A DNA stretch of 64,000 bases from assembly GCF_021462225.1 (NCBI RefSeq), contig NC_061802.1:5785859-5849858 (forward strand), written 5' to 3'. Position 1 is the stretch's first letter. Each line of letters starts with the position of its first letter. The position numbers and the translations under genes were made by a program. The DNA comes from Girardinichthys multiradiatus. Its lineage: Eukaryota; Chordata; Actinopteri; Cyprinodontiformes; Goodeidae. Of the stretch, positions 22,600-47,029 are shown piece after piece. A model generated the notes under the pieces. The model saw only the letters and a list, made by a program, of their open reading frames with translations, was not told where the DNA came from and made no database searches.

Positions 22600-23640
22600 G
22601 CTGAAAACAACTGCTCCAGTGGTCTGGACCTGGGAACACGCTTTCCATCCAAGCTTATTGTCAAAACAGTTCAGTCTGAATCAAGACCGAAAATCCAACT
22701 GGGAATCGGAAGCAAAACTACAAAATTATTGTTAACAGAGCCTCTCCGTCTGATCTTAACGAGTTTGAACTTTTCTGAGAAGACAAATGGGCATATTTTT
22801 CAGTTTTAGATGTGCAAAGTTGACAAAGACATTTACAACGGCAAAAAACGTCTATGCCTTTCTTTGCACTTCACAATTTTACACCGCGTTGCCCTGTCAC
22901 ATAAAATCTCGTTAAAATTTACTGACATCTCTGGTTTATATGGAAAAAGATGGGAAATCGTTCAAAGAGAATCAACACTATTGCAAGGTACAGTCCATCT
23001 AAAGAAAAGTCAATCCCAAAACCAGTTTACCTGAGTAAAAGAAAAAAAACAGAAAAAAAGAAATTAACCAAGTTGAAGATGTAAATACTGAAAATAAAAG
23101 AAATTATACCAAGATAAAAAGCAATGAAATACATTGCAAACATAACTTAATTATTCAGAACAAGGCATTGAACAATTAAATTTAATTAAGGTAAAATAAA
23201 TGCATACAAAAATACAAATGTGTTATTTTGTGTTGTCTATTATTTACTCAACTTTGGGGTCAAATTTAATCTCATAAAACCTATTTAAACTTGGTCCAAC
23301 TTAACATGGTTACATATTTTATACATTTTCTTTTTATTTATATTAATAGTAAAAATATTTTATCGATGCGAAGGAAATACTTTGCCAATATTAAAATAAA
23401 TGCATTTGATAATTACACTGATTTTGATAGTATCCTAATCTATTTTAGATTTTGGGGGATATTTTAATTCTCCTGCGAAGAAGCATTGCCTTGTATTAAG
23501 TATCACCATTAGAAATCACTAGTAGCCTGCAGTAATTCCGAAACCTCGTGTGTTAGTTGCATCTGTAAGGCGTTATAAAATGACACGTAAAACATACTTG
23601 GACAGAAACTTCTTCAAATGCAGCTTTCCTTTCCATTCAT
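22600..23640. other. No gene recognised
   Basis: AT-rich DNA. A 74-codon frame at 22810-23034 has no recognisable domain and no splice context that would support it. Confidence 0.5.
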
Positions 23641-23647
23641 GTCTACG

Positions 23648-24064
23648 TCAAAGGTCCGACCTCCTTTCGATGCTTAGCAGCTCCACTTCGAAGATAAGCG
23701 TCGCCCCTCCAGGAATCTTGGGCGGAGCTCCCCGGTCTCCGTAGCCCAGCTCGGCGGGGATGACCAGCTTCCTCTTCTCGCCCTCGCACATGCCCAGCAG
23801 GCCCTGGTCCCAGCCTTTGATAACCTGGCCGGTGCCCAGGGTGAAGGTGAAGGGTCTGTCCCGGGAAATGCTGCTGTCAAACTCCGTGCCGTCCTCCAAC
23901 TTGCCGGTGTAGTGCATGTTCAGCACGTCTCCTTTGCGGGACTTGATGGGACAGTTGTCCACTCGCTTTTTGATTCCTATCTGGAGCTTCTTCTTGTCGG
24001 CTCCGCTCACCGCCGCCGGGCTTAGAGACAGAGCCGCCACTACAACCAGCAAGAACAGTCGCAT
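23648..24064 (-). CDS. fkbp2: FKBP2-type ER peptidyl-prolyl isomerase (FKBP13), single exon
   Basis: An FK506-binding cis-trans prolyl isomerase of the ER lumen that helps secretory proteins fold. The 138-aa protein has a hydrophobic signal peptide (about 1-21, [17 protein letters not shown]) and [15 protein letters not shown]. The whole FKBP fold follows, with the active-site residues in [55 protein letters not shown] and IFEVELL. The tail is ERRSDL, a weak form of the ER-retention ending (human RTEL). The ATG at 24064 (MRLFLL) is preferred over one 21 bases upstream because it gives the normal signal peptide. The coding sequence is GC-rich and has no intron, unlike the multi-exon mammalian gene. 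It lies between ncbp2 and ncbp2as2, which are neighbours in mammals. Confidence 0.95.
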   Translation of the reverse strand: MRLFLLVVVAALSLSPAAVSGADKKKLQIGIKKRVDNCPIKSRKGDVLNMHYTGKLEDGTEFDSSISRDRPFTFTLGTGQVIKGWDQGLLGMCEGEKRKLVIPAELGYGDRGAPPKIPGGATLIFEVELLSIERRSDL

Positions 24065-24101
24065 GGTTACACGGTGTAACAGCACGGAGGCCTCAGTTCG
24101 A

Positions 24102-24109
24102 TGACGTGA
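24102..24109 (+). promoter_or_regulatory. UPRE/CRE-like element upstream of fkbp2
   Basis: TGACGTGA, about 40 bases upstream of the fkbp2 start codon, matches the TGACGTG core bound by ATF6/XBP1 or CREB-type factors. FKBP13 is known to rise with unfolded protein in the ER, so a UPR element would make sense here. An ETS-like ACCGGATGT lies further up at about 24187. Motif evidence only. Confidence 0.4.
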
Positions 24110-24599
24110 AAGAAAATGTTGGAGGTTTGAAACAGCGTAGAGAGCTGCAAAACCGCTTCCGAAAACGGATGTATGAGCAGAGCGACCGGATGTAGTTCAG
24201 CATGTGGTGTAACCAGGCAAACATTCCGGAGGACGCTAAGACTTTTAGGTTAAAGTATTTTTAAGATACAAAAAAAAAAAACAACAACACTAAACTGCAA
24301 TTTTACTGTACTTCAATTCCATATTGGCTATTTTCATAACATTTTGAGTTTGCTCTTTTAGCCATGAATGTATTTGCTCGTTGAAGTCTTATTTAAAAAT
24401 GTGCATAAGCATCTAAATAAGTAAGAATATCATTGAAAAGTTATTTCCATCAGTAATTCAATTCAAAAAGTGTAACTCACGTATTCTACATATTTATGAT
24501 ACATAGAGTGACATTTTAAGTATTTTTTTCTGTCAATTTATTGATGACTCTCAGTTCATTAACAGTTTAATTCAGTCCAATAATTTTCAAAATTAGAAG

Positions 24600-25330
24600 T
24601 TTTTTAATTGAATTCAACTTATTTATACTGCACCAATTTATAACATGTCATCTCAAGACACTTTACAAAAAAAAAAAAAAGACAATTAAATCCAATCATA
24701 CAAATTCCAGGTCAAATACATACATTGCAAATTGACCCTAGTTATCAAACAATGCAGCCAGGTTCAGTTTAATTTTTAAATTGGTTAGAAGGTTTTCTAT
24801 TTCAGGAAACCCAGCAGATTGCATCGAGTCACTGACATTCACTCTTCCTGGACAGTGTACAGTCACCTGCATTGTGTCCTTGACTTCGCAGCAATCCCTC
24901 ATACTGAGCATGCATGTAGCGACGGCAGAAAGGAAAGCTCCCCTTTAACAGGAAAAAACCTTCAGTAGAACCTGGCTCAGTATAAGCAGCCATCTGCCAT
25001 GACTGACTCAGGGTTTAAGAAGACAGCATACACACAGAAAACACAGAAGCATTGATCCAGGAGTACTTTCTAAGTTAAAGAAAAGGAAAAAGTAAAGGCC
25101 ATAGTAGCTCCTTTAGTGGCTTCATCTAAGAGAGAAACACACCTACACTGATAACCCCTGAGACCGTTTTCAAGTGTATTGGATGAATGAGAAGACAAAC
25201 AGTCAAAGTAAAAGCTCAGCTAATGGGCATGTCTAAGAGAGAGGGTTGTGGTCAGAGACCCTTATTACCTAAGGCTCTTTTAACAACCAATATAGATGAT
25301 CATACATGTGGATAGAAAGGATCTCCTGTA
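24600..25330 (+). repeat. Dispersed teleost repeat, copy with internal drift
   Basis: Begins with TTTATACTGCACCAATTTATAAC and CATCTCAAGACACTTTACAA. Later blocks are GAGCATGCATGTAGCGACGG and AACCTGGCTCAGTATAAGCAG. The same blocks recur at 28346-28800, and the first block recurs at 63606-63665. No coding capacity; family not named. Confidence 0.65.
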
Positions 25331-25463
25331 ACAATCTATGTTGCAGTGGTAGTAGAGAAACCTCTGACTAAAGACACACTGTTGTGTTGTGTGTTGTATG
25401 TTTTTCATCCTCCAGTTCACACCAGGCAAGCACGTTAGTTAGGATGCTAACAGTGAAATGCTT

Positions 25464-26965
25464 ATACAGTGGAAATAAAATGTTCACACACCTCTGGTTA
25501 AATTCCAGCTTTTGTGATGTAAAGCAAGGAGGCAATCCTAAATTACTTCAAAGCTATTACTACCTTCACTGTGACAAATATTCTGAGTTACAGTATATAA
25601 CTCAAACAAACATGTGGGACACATACATAAATACTTGCTTCAATAATCTGGGTGAATCATTTTGCACACAATTAAACAAATACTTTGGTGTCCCAACTTT
25701 TGATTTTATTCCAGCATTCAGTCTTAATGGGTACACATCTGTCACTGATTCCAGTGAATTTGATTAACTGTAAAGAAAGTTCAGTTAACCTAGTAGGATA
25801 TTGTAGGCTTCTGTTCATTTGTATCCATACAAAGCTTTAGTTTGCAGAGAAGTTCAAAAATACTAATAATAAATACAACAAATATATATACAAATATATA
25901 AAAATGCACATCATGGTCCATGTACCATGGCACAGAAAAGACAATCATCAATAATGAGGAAAAATATGGAATAACAGTGACATTACTAAAACTAGACATT
26001 TATCATATCTGATAAAAAGACAAGACCTAATTAAATAAGTCAGGGAAACTGCCAAGAGTCTGGCGGTAACAGTAACAGAACTGCAGGAAATCCTGGTACC
26101 ACCACTGTTCTCCATATAAGGAGACAACAGTCTCATATTGTCTATATTTCCGGGCCAGCAAGTAGGGTTTACAGTCAGCAGCCATTTATTACAAAGATAA
26201 CACTGAAGCTTGTCCTTTCGGACAACGATCAGAAGCATAACGGACAGAGGGGATGTCTTGAGGATTTGCCATATTTGTTTTGTTGCTTCTGCTTTGTTGT
26301 CTCGCTTTCTGGTTGTTTTGTTTCTTCCGAAGTGTCCGAAATAAAGTACTTCAATCATTTAAAAAATCTCTCATAACCTTAAGAACAAATATGTTAATGG
26401 TCTGATGAAACCAAACTCACATTTCTGGACACAATTCCAAAAGGTAGTTTGGGCACAGGAACAACACATCACCAAAAGATCACTATAGCCACGGTGAAAC
26501 ATGGTGGTGGCAGCATAACGCTCTGAGTTTACTTTAATTCAAGCAACAGTATGCTTTTGTTGAGGTGAATTATGAACAGTTTTACCAGTCAGTTTTGATC
26601 CAAAACCCCCTGGTGTCTGCAAGAAAGCTGGAGATGAAGAGAGATTTTATTTTTCAGTATCACTGTAAATCCTGGCATACATCAAATCACCTACAGTGGG
26701 CTGTGGGCAAGAGAACTCCTCACAAGCTCAGAGATTTGCAGAACTTGTGTATGGTACAGTTGCCCCATATCACAAAGTCAAGATAACCAAGAGCACCAAA
26801 TTCTGGAAATGAATGGAAAGGTGCTGCAACAAAGTATAGGTGTAATGGTATACAGAAATATGCAGTTATGTTGTTGCAGCGCTTTAATTTTTAGTACTTT
26901 TTCCTCTGTCGCATTAGAAGATTTGAAATGATTTATCATGGTCTCATTTTTAAAAGACCTACTGA
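25464..26965 (+). mobile_element. Tc1-like transposon relic
   Basis: The left end ACAGTGGAAATAAAATGTTC and the right end region (GAAATGATTTATCATGGTCTC) are decayed ends of a fish Tc1 type. The interior keeps AATGGTCTGATGAAACCAAAC and GGTGAAACATGGTGGTGGCA (26500), i.e. the WSDETK and VKHGGGS blocks, and a broken FQYHCKSWHTS-like block at 26655-26690. Many stops. Confidence 0.7.
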
Positions 26966-27002
26966 AAATCGATCACCCTACTGACCCTAATATCCCTGTC
27001 AT

Positions 27003-27020
27003 CCAGCAGGTGGCAGTAAT
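27003..27020 (+). promoter_or_regulatory. CTCF-like core in a LINE-tail remnant upstream of ncbp2as2
   Basis: CCAGCAGGTGGCAGTAAT matches the CTCF core. The following TAACCCCATTAAACGCAGC and AAAAGAAGAAGAG resemble the I/Nimb LINE tail seen at 22500-22595. It lies about 100 bases upstream of the likely ncbp2as2 start region. Confidence 0.5.
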
Positions 27021-27142
27021 GTAACCCCATTAAACGCAGCTTCCTTTAAACCTAAAAGAAGAAGAGCCTTCCCCTGTTGTGTTACCAAACATCCGCCGCC
27101 TCTTTAATGTCATTTACTGTAACATCGCCTGCTTTAGCTGAG

Positions 27143-27234
27143 GTACGTTAACTTTATAAGTGTTCTGACTTCAAAAATTGTAAGACGGTAAATGTATATG
27201 TTTATCTTCCTAATGGAAACTGGTGTCAACGCAG
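27143..27234 (+). other. Probable 5' UTR intron of ncbp2as2
   Basis: A donor AG/GTACGT at 27142/27143 and an acceptor GTCAACGCAG at 27225-27234 define a 92-base intron just before the coding exon. Predicted from splice-site wording only. Confidence 0.45.
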
Positions 27235-27270
27235 GATTGAAAGAAGAAAAGCCAACCGACTGTGGACAAA

Positions 27271-27576
27271 ATGCTCTCTCGTATGTTAGTGTATCTCGTC
27301 AACAATCTCCAGGTCATTGAGAAGTTGGCGGAGTCTCGTCCGATCCGCAGGGCAGCCCAGATTACAGCCTATGCCCTCACCAAGGCTCAGATCATCGGCC
27401 AGGACACGTCTGAGCGAGTCATGCGGTCCCAGACCCTGCGGCAGGTCCGACAGGAAGCCGGCAGAGTCCCCGGTGACCTGGAGGAGGCGGGCAAGCGCTT
27501 ACGGAGAGTCCGGGAAACGTTCGTCAAGGAGGTGAAGGACGGGTGGAAGGATGGCTCCAGGCAGATCAAGAAATAA
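27271..27576 (+). CDS. ncbp2as2: NCBP2AS2 homologue, small conserved protein
   Basis: A 101-aa protein coded by one exon, close to the 99 aa of human NCBP2AS2. The family signature LAESRPIRRAAQITAYAL lies at about residues 17-34. The C-terminal half is highly charged (GKRLRRVRETFVKEVKDGWK), probably helical. The human product has been described as a microprotein linked to KRAS signalling and hypoxia; its molecular role is not settled. I chose the ATG at 27271 (MLSRMLVYLVNN) because it aligns with the human start; a reading from GTG 27262 would be non-canonical. In mammals the gene is head-to-head with NCBP2. Here it still points away from ncbp2 but lies about 7.3 kb off, with fkbp2 between. 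Confidence 0.92.
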   Translation: MLSRMLVYLVNNLQVIEKLAESRPIRRAAQITAYALTKAQIIGQDTSERVMRSQTLRQVRQEAGRVPGDLEEAGKRLRRVRETFVKEVKDGWKDGSRQIKK

Positions 27577-28091
27577 GGAGGACTGGAGTGTTTATAGGTT
27601 GACATTTGTTGGTTATTGACAGTTTTGGTCTGAATGACTGAAGATCAATGTGTGAACAATCTGCCTCAACAATGCATAAAATAAGCTGCCAAGCAGGACT
27701 GGTTGGCACCAACTGCTTTTGTTTTAGGATAAACTACGCTTCTTTGAAAACACTTGAAAACTAAAGAGCGTTTATTTTATTTAAAACGAAAGAAACCATG
27801 GAAAAACAAAACCTGGAAGATCAACTTAAGTGTGTCCATCACATTTTATTCACACTTTAATAATTTAAACATCATCAAATGCCTTGATGTTGAGAATTTT
27901 CTGACAATATTCATTAGTAGCTTCCTATTGCAACACAAGTGTTTTTGCTCATTATTCTCTCCCACTGTGCAATTCAGAAACTGCTTTGCTGCCAAAGAGC
28001 TGTAGCTCTGTACTTGTAAAACATATTCTACTGGACGTTTTTAGATGTTTAAATCTGTATATATATAGTATGAAGTCATCATTGTTGTTTA

Positions 28092-28097
28092 AATAAA
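28092..28097 (+). terminator. Candidate poly(A) signal for ncbp2as2
   Basis: AATAAA about 0.5 kb after the ncbp2as2 stop codon, in an AT-rich 3' region without other features. Confidence 0.35.
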
Positions 28098-28345
28098 TAA
28101 TCTGATTTATAACAGCTCATTGCTGGTGCTGTTTTTAGTATAGAGCACCGGGAAACAATTCTGCTCGTAGTTCTCATATTGTAACATCTGAAATAATCTG
28201 CACATTTTTACATTAAAATAAAGCAATAAGCAGAACTATAAAGAAAAGCTATCAAAAATGACAATACAGAGAAAAGCTGGAGCATCATTGCATTGCAGAT
28301 GTTACCCTGTGCTTGTGTCTGCAGAGCATCAGCATACCTTAGTAA

Positions 28346-28870
28346 ACAGCTGAGTTTATTTATATTGTGCCCATTCACAACAAATACTGTCTCCAGACAG
28401 AGAAATATATCATCAGTTCAGTCCAATCGTATAGACAGATTCAAAGTCAATTACATACATTCCAATTCAGTCCTAATTGCAAAGCAATGAGCATACATGT
28501 GGCAACAGCAGAAAGGAAAATTCGCCCTTAGTACGAAGAAACCACCAGCAGAACCTGGCATGGTATGAGCAGCTATCTGCTGGGACTGACTGGGGATTTG
28601 AAAGTAAGAGCACACACTGCTTCTCCTTTGAGAACCATGATCAAATTTAAATATCTTTTCAAAAAGCACACAAAGAAACGCCCACCTCTAACATTATCAT
28701 CAGTATATGTAAGGTAAATTAGCCCTTTCAGGGCATCATGCTAAGATCGCATAAGGCCAGTCATAGTATACGCAGAACTAACTGATACATCCATTTTCAG
28801 AACATTTTTACAACTACAGACTAGTGGCCCTCATTCTAATTACTTTAAAGTATTTAGGCAGTTGGTGGGG
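28346..28870 (+). repeat. Dispersed teleost repeat, copy 2, with a LINE scrap
   Basis: Shares TTTATATTGTGCCCATTCACAAC, GAGCATACATGTGGCAACAGC and AACCTGGCATGGTATGAGCAG with the copy at 24600-25330. At 28790-28860 the wording (TTTTTACAACTACAGACTAG, TGGCCCTC) looks like a worn Rex1 'NDYRPVALTS' block. Confidence 0.6.
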
Positions 28871-29439
28871 GATAATATCTGGATGAACACAGCTGTAAAA
28901 TACAAATGTGCACTGCCTAAAGTGTGCATATCACTCCCAATGTGTTCGGCAGTTACTGTTTTTGCAGTTTACACAGAGCTCTCTCCCACCTGGAAAATTT
29001 AGATTTATAGTTAAGTAAGTAAACTATGTTTATATAAAATATTTCACAGTTAAAATTCAAAAAGACAAGTATGTTGAAATGTCATAATTCAGCTTTTATT
29101 ACAGTATTTCATCAGGAACTCTCAAATAAACTGTCCATCCCCAACTGGACCCTGGTGTCAGTGAAGGGAGATGAGTCTTCTGATATATCAGAATCAGAAA
29201 CATAACTAAACATACCATTATCCTAGGTCAACATTGGGCCCTCTGTCATATCCTCAGCAGAATGAACCTATGACTATGACACCACACATTGAAAAATGTA
29301 GAAGCTTAAGGTCCTTACATAGCTACTCCTAGCTGGATATTTGACCTTTTTGTTTTTTTTAAAGAAATTATAGTTCATTTAAGCTCTTTTGTTTCCTGCC
29401 ATAGTCCCCACCTTTGTGGATAGTCCATTAATTTTCAAC

Positions 29440-29930
29440 AAGGTTTCTGCTTCTAAATTCAGACAAGACAGAAGTTGTCGTCTTCGGACCGGAGTCTTTG
29501 AAAAACAAACTGCTTAGTCAATCACTTAACCTGGATGGCATGAAATTAACCTCCGGTAATAAAGTAATAAAAACCTTGGTGTTACTTTTGACCAGGACAT
29601 GTCATTTAAATCCAATATTAAACAGGTTTATAGGATTTCCTTCTTTCACTTCCGGAACATTGCCACAATTAGAAATATCCTGTCCAGGAGTGACGCTGAA
29701 AAACTATTTCATGCATTTGTTACTTCAAGTCTGGACTATTGTAATTCTCTTATCAGGATGTCCACAAAATGCAGTTAAAAGCCTTAGAAGTACAATGGGA
29801 GGCAGATCCTTTAGTTATCAGGCTCCTCTCCTGTGGAACCAGCTCCTAGTTTTAGTCCGTGAGGCAGACACCCTGTCTACTTTTAAGGCTAGGCTTAAAA
29901 CTTTCCTTTTTGATAAAGCTTATAGTTAGA
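29440..29930 (+). mobile_element. L2-like LINE, C-terminal end with internal deletion
   Basis: From 29450 it reads a reverse-transcriptase C-terminus: SDKTEVVVFGPESLKNKL, then LDGMKLTSGNKV in the next frame. At 29790-29929 it reads GGRSFSYQAPLLWNQL and ADTLSTFKARLKTFLFDKAYS before a stop. The frame shifts near 29570 and a block of some 200 bases between the CNSLISG region and GGRSF is missing. Not functional. Confidence 0.8.
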
Positions 29931-30329
29931 GTGGCTTAGGTTATCCTGAGCTATCTCTGTAGTTATGCTGCTAAAGTCTTAGGCTGCTGGAGGACGTAAT
30001 GACCACTTTCACCCTCTTCGCTACATTCTCACACTACTCTCCAATTTTGCATTATTTGCTGTTATTTCAGCTTTTAACTTTATGTTCTCTCTCTTTTCTC
30101 TTCCTAGAAGCTACACCTGGCCTGACTCTGTGTCTACCTGTGACACCTTTCTGGAAAGGGGCATCGTCCAAGCTTCTGCTGGCAACAACTTAATGCTCAC
30201 CCTCTGCCGATGATCCACATAACCCTGTCTTTTAGTGTTTAACCCTTTCTCTCTCCTAGACATAACCTCATCTTGGACTATGAGGGTACTGAATAAAAAA
30301 GACAAAAGTACCACTCAAAAACAGCACCT

Positions 30330-30790
30330 TAAGGGTATGCCTTAAAATTTGCAGCTGCCCTTGTTGACAAGCCTAATGTCTTCTGGAGAAAAGTTTTATG
30401 GTCGGATAATCCAAAATTAAACTATCTGGCCACAAGGACAATGATTATGTTTTTAGCGGTCAGTGTAAGGCTAACAAAACCAATGTTAGCATCATGCCAA
30501 GTGTCTGCTTCGCTGACAGTAGCACTTACTGGTGCATTGCAGAAAGTGGTTGCAATGATAAAGATAGAGGTCTACCACCATATTTGGCAGTTTCCATTCA
30601 AACCATCAACTAAATGGCTGAAAGAAGGACACAGCTGGGTGTTCCAAAGGACAATGATTTCAAGACATCAAAGATGGATTTGGAATAGTGAAAGCAGGCT
30701 AAGATTTAACTGGGATGACATTGACCTCAACCCTATTTAGAATTTGAGGACTATGCTTAAAACCAGTGCTGGAAGACTTGTTACAATACA
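30330..30790 (+). mobile_element. Tc1-like transposon relic
   Basis: Contains a worn catalytic-domain region: GGTCGGATAATCCAAAATTA (the WSDxxK block), ATCTGGCCACAAGGACAATG, and at 30715-30735 TTGACCTCAACCCTATTTAG, equal to the PDLNPIE block with a stop. Confidence 0.6.
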
Positions 30791-31159
30791 TTTGCTTTTA
30801 ATTTTAGCTTTAAATGACACATTCCTGATAGTAGTTCTGGTTCAATCACTGATCCATGTTTTAATATATCCAAACAACAGCCTAACTTGTATAGTTTAGG
30901 GGAACCTAAAGCCTATTTATTAAATGTTCAATTGTTTTACAATAAAATATAATTTGTTTGACATGAAGGTATACCTGAAAATATTTATCATTTCAAACTC
31001 CCTCATTCTTAAATTTGTAAAAGTTTTAACTAATCCAAAGAGGAAAACAAAGACATTCAAACATTCAGTATAAAACTGTATGAGAATAGAAAAAATCAAA
31101 AGGAGATGGTTAAGAATGAAGACTAATAACAAACACCTTCAGCTATGTTCCAAATATAT

Positions 31160-31574
31160 AAATTCAGACAATGTGATTCTGTGGTTCTGGTTCTACCCAG
31201 AACCAAACATGGAGAAGCAGTTTTTAGTTCTTATGCTCCACTAATCTGGAATAAACTCCCAGAAAACTGTAAAAGCGCAGAAACTCTAAGTTGCTTTAAA
31301 TCAAGATTAAAAACGTATTTGTTTAGAGTGGCCTTTGACTGGGACATCTAGGTACGATTAGTTGCGTTTTCATTTCATTTTTCCTTTCATTTTCTTATCC
31401 ATCATTCTATTCTCTTTATTTAATTTTTTTATTATTATAATTTTTTTAATTACCTCTGTTGTTTGATTTTATCATTTGATTTGTTTTTCTGTGTTTATTT
31501 TCTTTGTGATTGTATAGTAATTGTATGTACAGCGCTTTGAGTGTCTCGTTGCTGAAAAGCGCTATATAAATAAA
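31160..31574 (+). mobile_element. L2-like LINE 3' end
   Basis: Encodes the usual last residues of fish L2 proteins (FSSYAPLIWNKLPENCKSAE, then FKSRLKTYLFRVAFD). A T-rich 3' UTR follows, then the typical end GCGCTTTGAGTGTCTCG and AAAAGCGCTATATAAATAAA, before a tandem-repeat tail. Confidence 0.85.
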
Positions 31575-31575
31575 C

Positions 31576-31630
31576 TTACCTTACCTTACCTTACCTTACC
31601 TTACCTTACCTTACCTTACCTTACCTTACC
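31576..31630 (+). repeat. (TTACC)11 tail of the L2-like copy
   Basis: Eleven perfect TTACC units directly after the L2 3' end. LINEs of this type end in short tandem units, so the repeat was probably seeded by the insertion. Confidence 0.95.
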
Positions 31631-31639
31631 TAGTTGTTG

Positions 31640-32720
31640 CATAAGGTAACAGCTTTTTTTTAAAGAATTGCAAAATGACAATGAGAAAGAATTAGGAAAT
31701 TAGAAAGAATATGCAGAAAACAAATGGTAACATTTCAAATAAAGAATAACAGAGTTCATTTTGCCTACAAGTTTATTTCATTTAGACAAGTAAAGACAGT
31801 CAGCAGCTTAATGTAGTAATACTTATGCAGACACACTGGCCTGGCAACTAAATATTAGTCACATGTTTCATCATTTCACAAAGAAATAAATCTATCAGAA
31901 GGAAGACAATGCATTAGTGTCTGACAGCATGAGTCAGTACATATACACTGATATGGCACCTGAACTTCATATAAAAATAAATCTTTCATTGTAGGAAAAT
32001 AGACATCTAATCAGCATGTGAAAACAGGAAATACTTTGGAGCAACACAAAGTGCAGTACATATGATGACAACATTGGTTTGTAGAGTTGCTTTGATCAGA
32101 AGAAATGAGAAACAGTTGGCAGAAAAACAATCCTTTGAGTTTTATCTTTTAATAAATGGCACCAAAAGTTTTGCTTAATTTTAGTCAATTTTCTTTGAGG
32201 TAAATATGTAGGTAACCTATTTTAAGTGGCTTCTGTAAACTTTAAAATCAACTTTTTGTTAAACAAGTTTGGATGAGGAAATGGTGCTCTGTAAATGTAA
32301 CAAGTGGCAGCATATACACTGATATGGCAGCCCACCCTCAGTAAACAAAGTGGCACCTTCCATCTTATTCTCACATGTTGGCATTTTTTCTCCTAGCTCT
32401 ATTCTCAAATCTCTGGCAAACAAACAAAATGTGCTCTATTTGTCTTCAACAATAGCGCCATCTACATCCAAATGCTGCTCCTGTTTGCTTTTTTCCAAGA
32501 TTGTAAATTAACATAGAAACGGGCAGTTGTGATGCACACAAACAGGATTGGGTTTCCAAAAAAGATTGTACACACACTGACCTAGACTGGCTCTAAGATG
32601 TGTGTTTCAACTGGACAGAAATCAGATTGGTTATAAAAGTGGTGAAAGAAAGAGAAAGATAAGTCATTGGGTGATTGACTGTGTGGGAAAGAGATAATGC
32701 AGGACTCTGGAGTCACTGTT
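31640..32720. other. Likely meltf 3' UTR and downstream DNA
   Basis: No coding signal. The part next to 32727 should be meltf 3' UTR (minus strand). A CTCF-like core lies at 32454-32466 (minus strand TGTAGATGGCGCT). Confidence 0.5.
32454..32466 (-). promoter_or_regulatory. CTCF-like core motif
   Basis: Minus strand TGTAGATGGCGCT agrees with the right half of the CTCF core. It lies about 260 bases beyond the meltf stop codon. Weak on its own. Confidence 0.3.
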
Positions 32721-32726
32721 TTACGT

Positions 32727-45542
<12,816 letters not shown>

Positions 45543-45600
45543 GGTTTTAGCCTTGCTCCCCGTCTCTGTTAGATAGAACAGCCTTTCTGTATGTCTCCAC

Positions 45601-45610
45601 CTATATAATG
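45601..45610 (-). promoter_or_regulatory. TATA box of meltf
   Basis: Minus strand CATTATATAG, 59-68 bases upstream of the meltf ATG at 45542. That would place the start point near 45575 and give a 5' UTR of only about 35 bases. Confidence 0.6.
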
Positions 45611-45611
45611 A

Positions 45612-46624
45612 CTCCAATGTCAAAGTCCGTCTTTTATCACCAAGGCTAGACTTAAAGTCCTTCAGGCAAATCCAGACAATGCTGTGATTTTGCTTCTTTA
45701 CAACCCAGTCTCACTCTACAGTTGAAGGGTGAAGGGCGCCCAACTGCTTCACATCTCTACCACTGCTACCTGGCTAAAGGCCAAAAAATTAACAGAGGGG
45801 GTCTTTTACAGTCGAGCCTCGATCTTTGCTTTTCCCTCACCTGCCTCTTCTGCTAGTGTGGTGTTTTTCCATTACCGATGTGGCGAAGGAAAGGAGGGAC
45901 TTAGTTCAGCATAGTGCTGATGTCGGTGCCCGACTCACTCTAGCTGCTGAGATGGAAAATAGAGACAAAGAGTCTGTTTCCCTGCTGACATGTTGCCCTT
46001 AGGTCTTTAAACACAGGGGGTGTTTGGGTGTGTGTGTACAAGAACAAATTGCAGCTGTGTTTTGTTCTGTATTTTGTATCTTTTCTTTGTGCAGCAGCAT
46101 TTGGTAAAATCTTCTCTCTTTTTACTAATTCATCATGTTTGCATGTCTTGTTTGCCTATAAATCAGTTTTAGCACAGCAGCAGATATCCTACAATGACTT
46201 CAATTTACTGTATGTAACAAATTGACTCCAATCATGTCAAAACTAAACACATTTCAGTCTTTTTGGTTTTCCAGGCGTTCATTATAGCACCCACTACACT
46301 TATTGTGGCCCTTAATAAAAATTAGTAAGAAGCCTTAAAACAAAGGAATATGTCAAAGCAGAGGCTTAATCTTCCCTTAAAAAAGTTTAATTTGAGTAGA
46401 GCATTTCAATGTTAAACATAACCCTATTAACAATCAATTCTTTATACATTCTCCAGCTCAGATCATCATACTAGTCATGGAAAAAGCATTGTTTTGTGTC
46501 TGATCAACTAGTTTTCTATTGATTTGACCACATATTGTTAGATTGCTAAAAGACCTGATGATAACTGATTGACAATTTCTTGTCTGTGGCAACCAGATGT
46601 TTATCTAAAATCTTCTGCTTCTGG
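45612..46624. other. meltf upstream region, no gene
   Basis: No exon recognised. Holds the meltf upstream DNA and small open frames without domain similarity. Confidence 0.5.
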
Positions 46625-46975
46625 TAAATTGTAAATGGTAAATGGCCTGCACTTGTATAGCACTTTATCAAGTCCCCAGAGAGCCCAAGAGCTTTACACT
46701 ACAGTCATTACACAATCAGTCATTCACCCATTCATGCACACATTCACACACTGACAGTGGTGTGGCTACTGTACACTGTAGCCATAGCTGCTCTGGGGCA
46801 CACTGACAGACGTGAGGATGCCATACACAGGCGACCCCAATCCTTCTGACAACCATCAGCAGGGAAGGAGGGTGACGTGTCTTGCCCAAGGACACAACGA
46901 CTGAGACGGACAGAGCAGAGGTTCAAACCGACAACCCACTGGGTACTCTACCACTGTTGCTATCGTCACCCCAGC
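46625..46975 (+). repeat. Dispersed teleost repeat, copy 2
   Basis: Second copy of the family at 21478-21785, beginning GTAAATGGTAAATGGCCTGC and ending GAGGTTCAAACCGACAACCC. The two share the block CTTGCCCAAGGACACAACGAC. Confidence 0.7.
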
Positions 46976-47029
46976 ATCATGCCATTTAAAAGAGCCATAC
47001 AACATTTATTGCAGTTCTTATTTTGAACA

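Noticed and set aside
25384..25767. 127-codon plus-strand open frame
   Set aside because: Overlaps the left end of the Tc1 relic beginning at 25464; no protein similarity seen.
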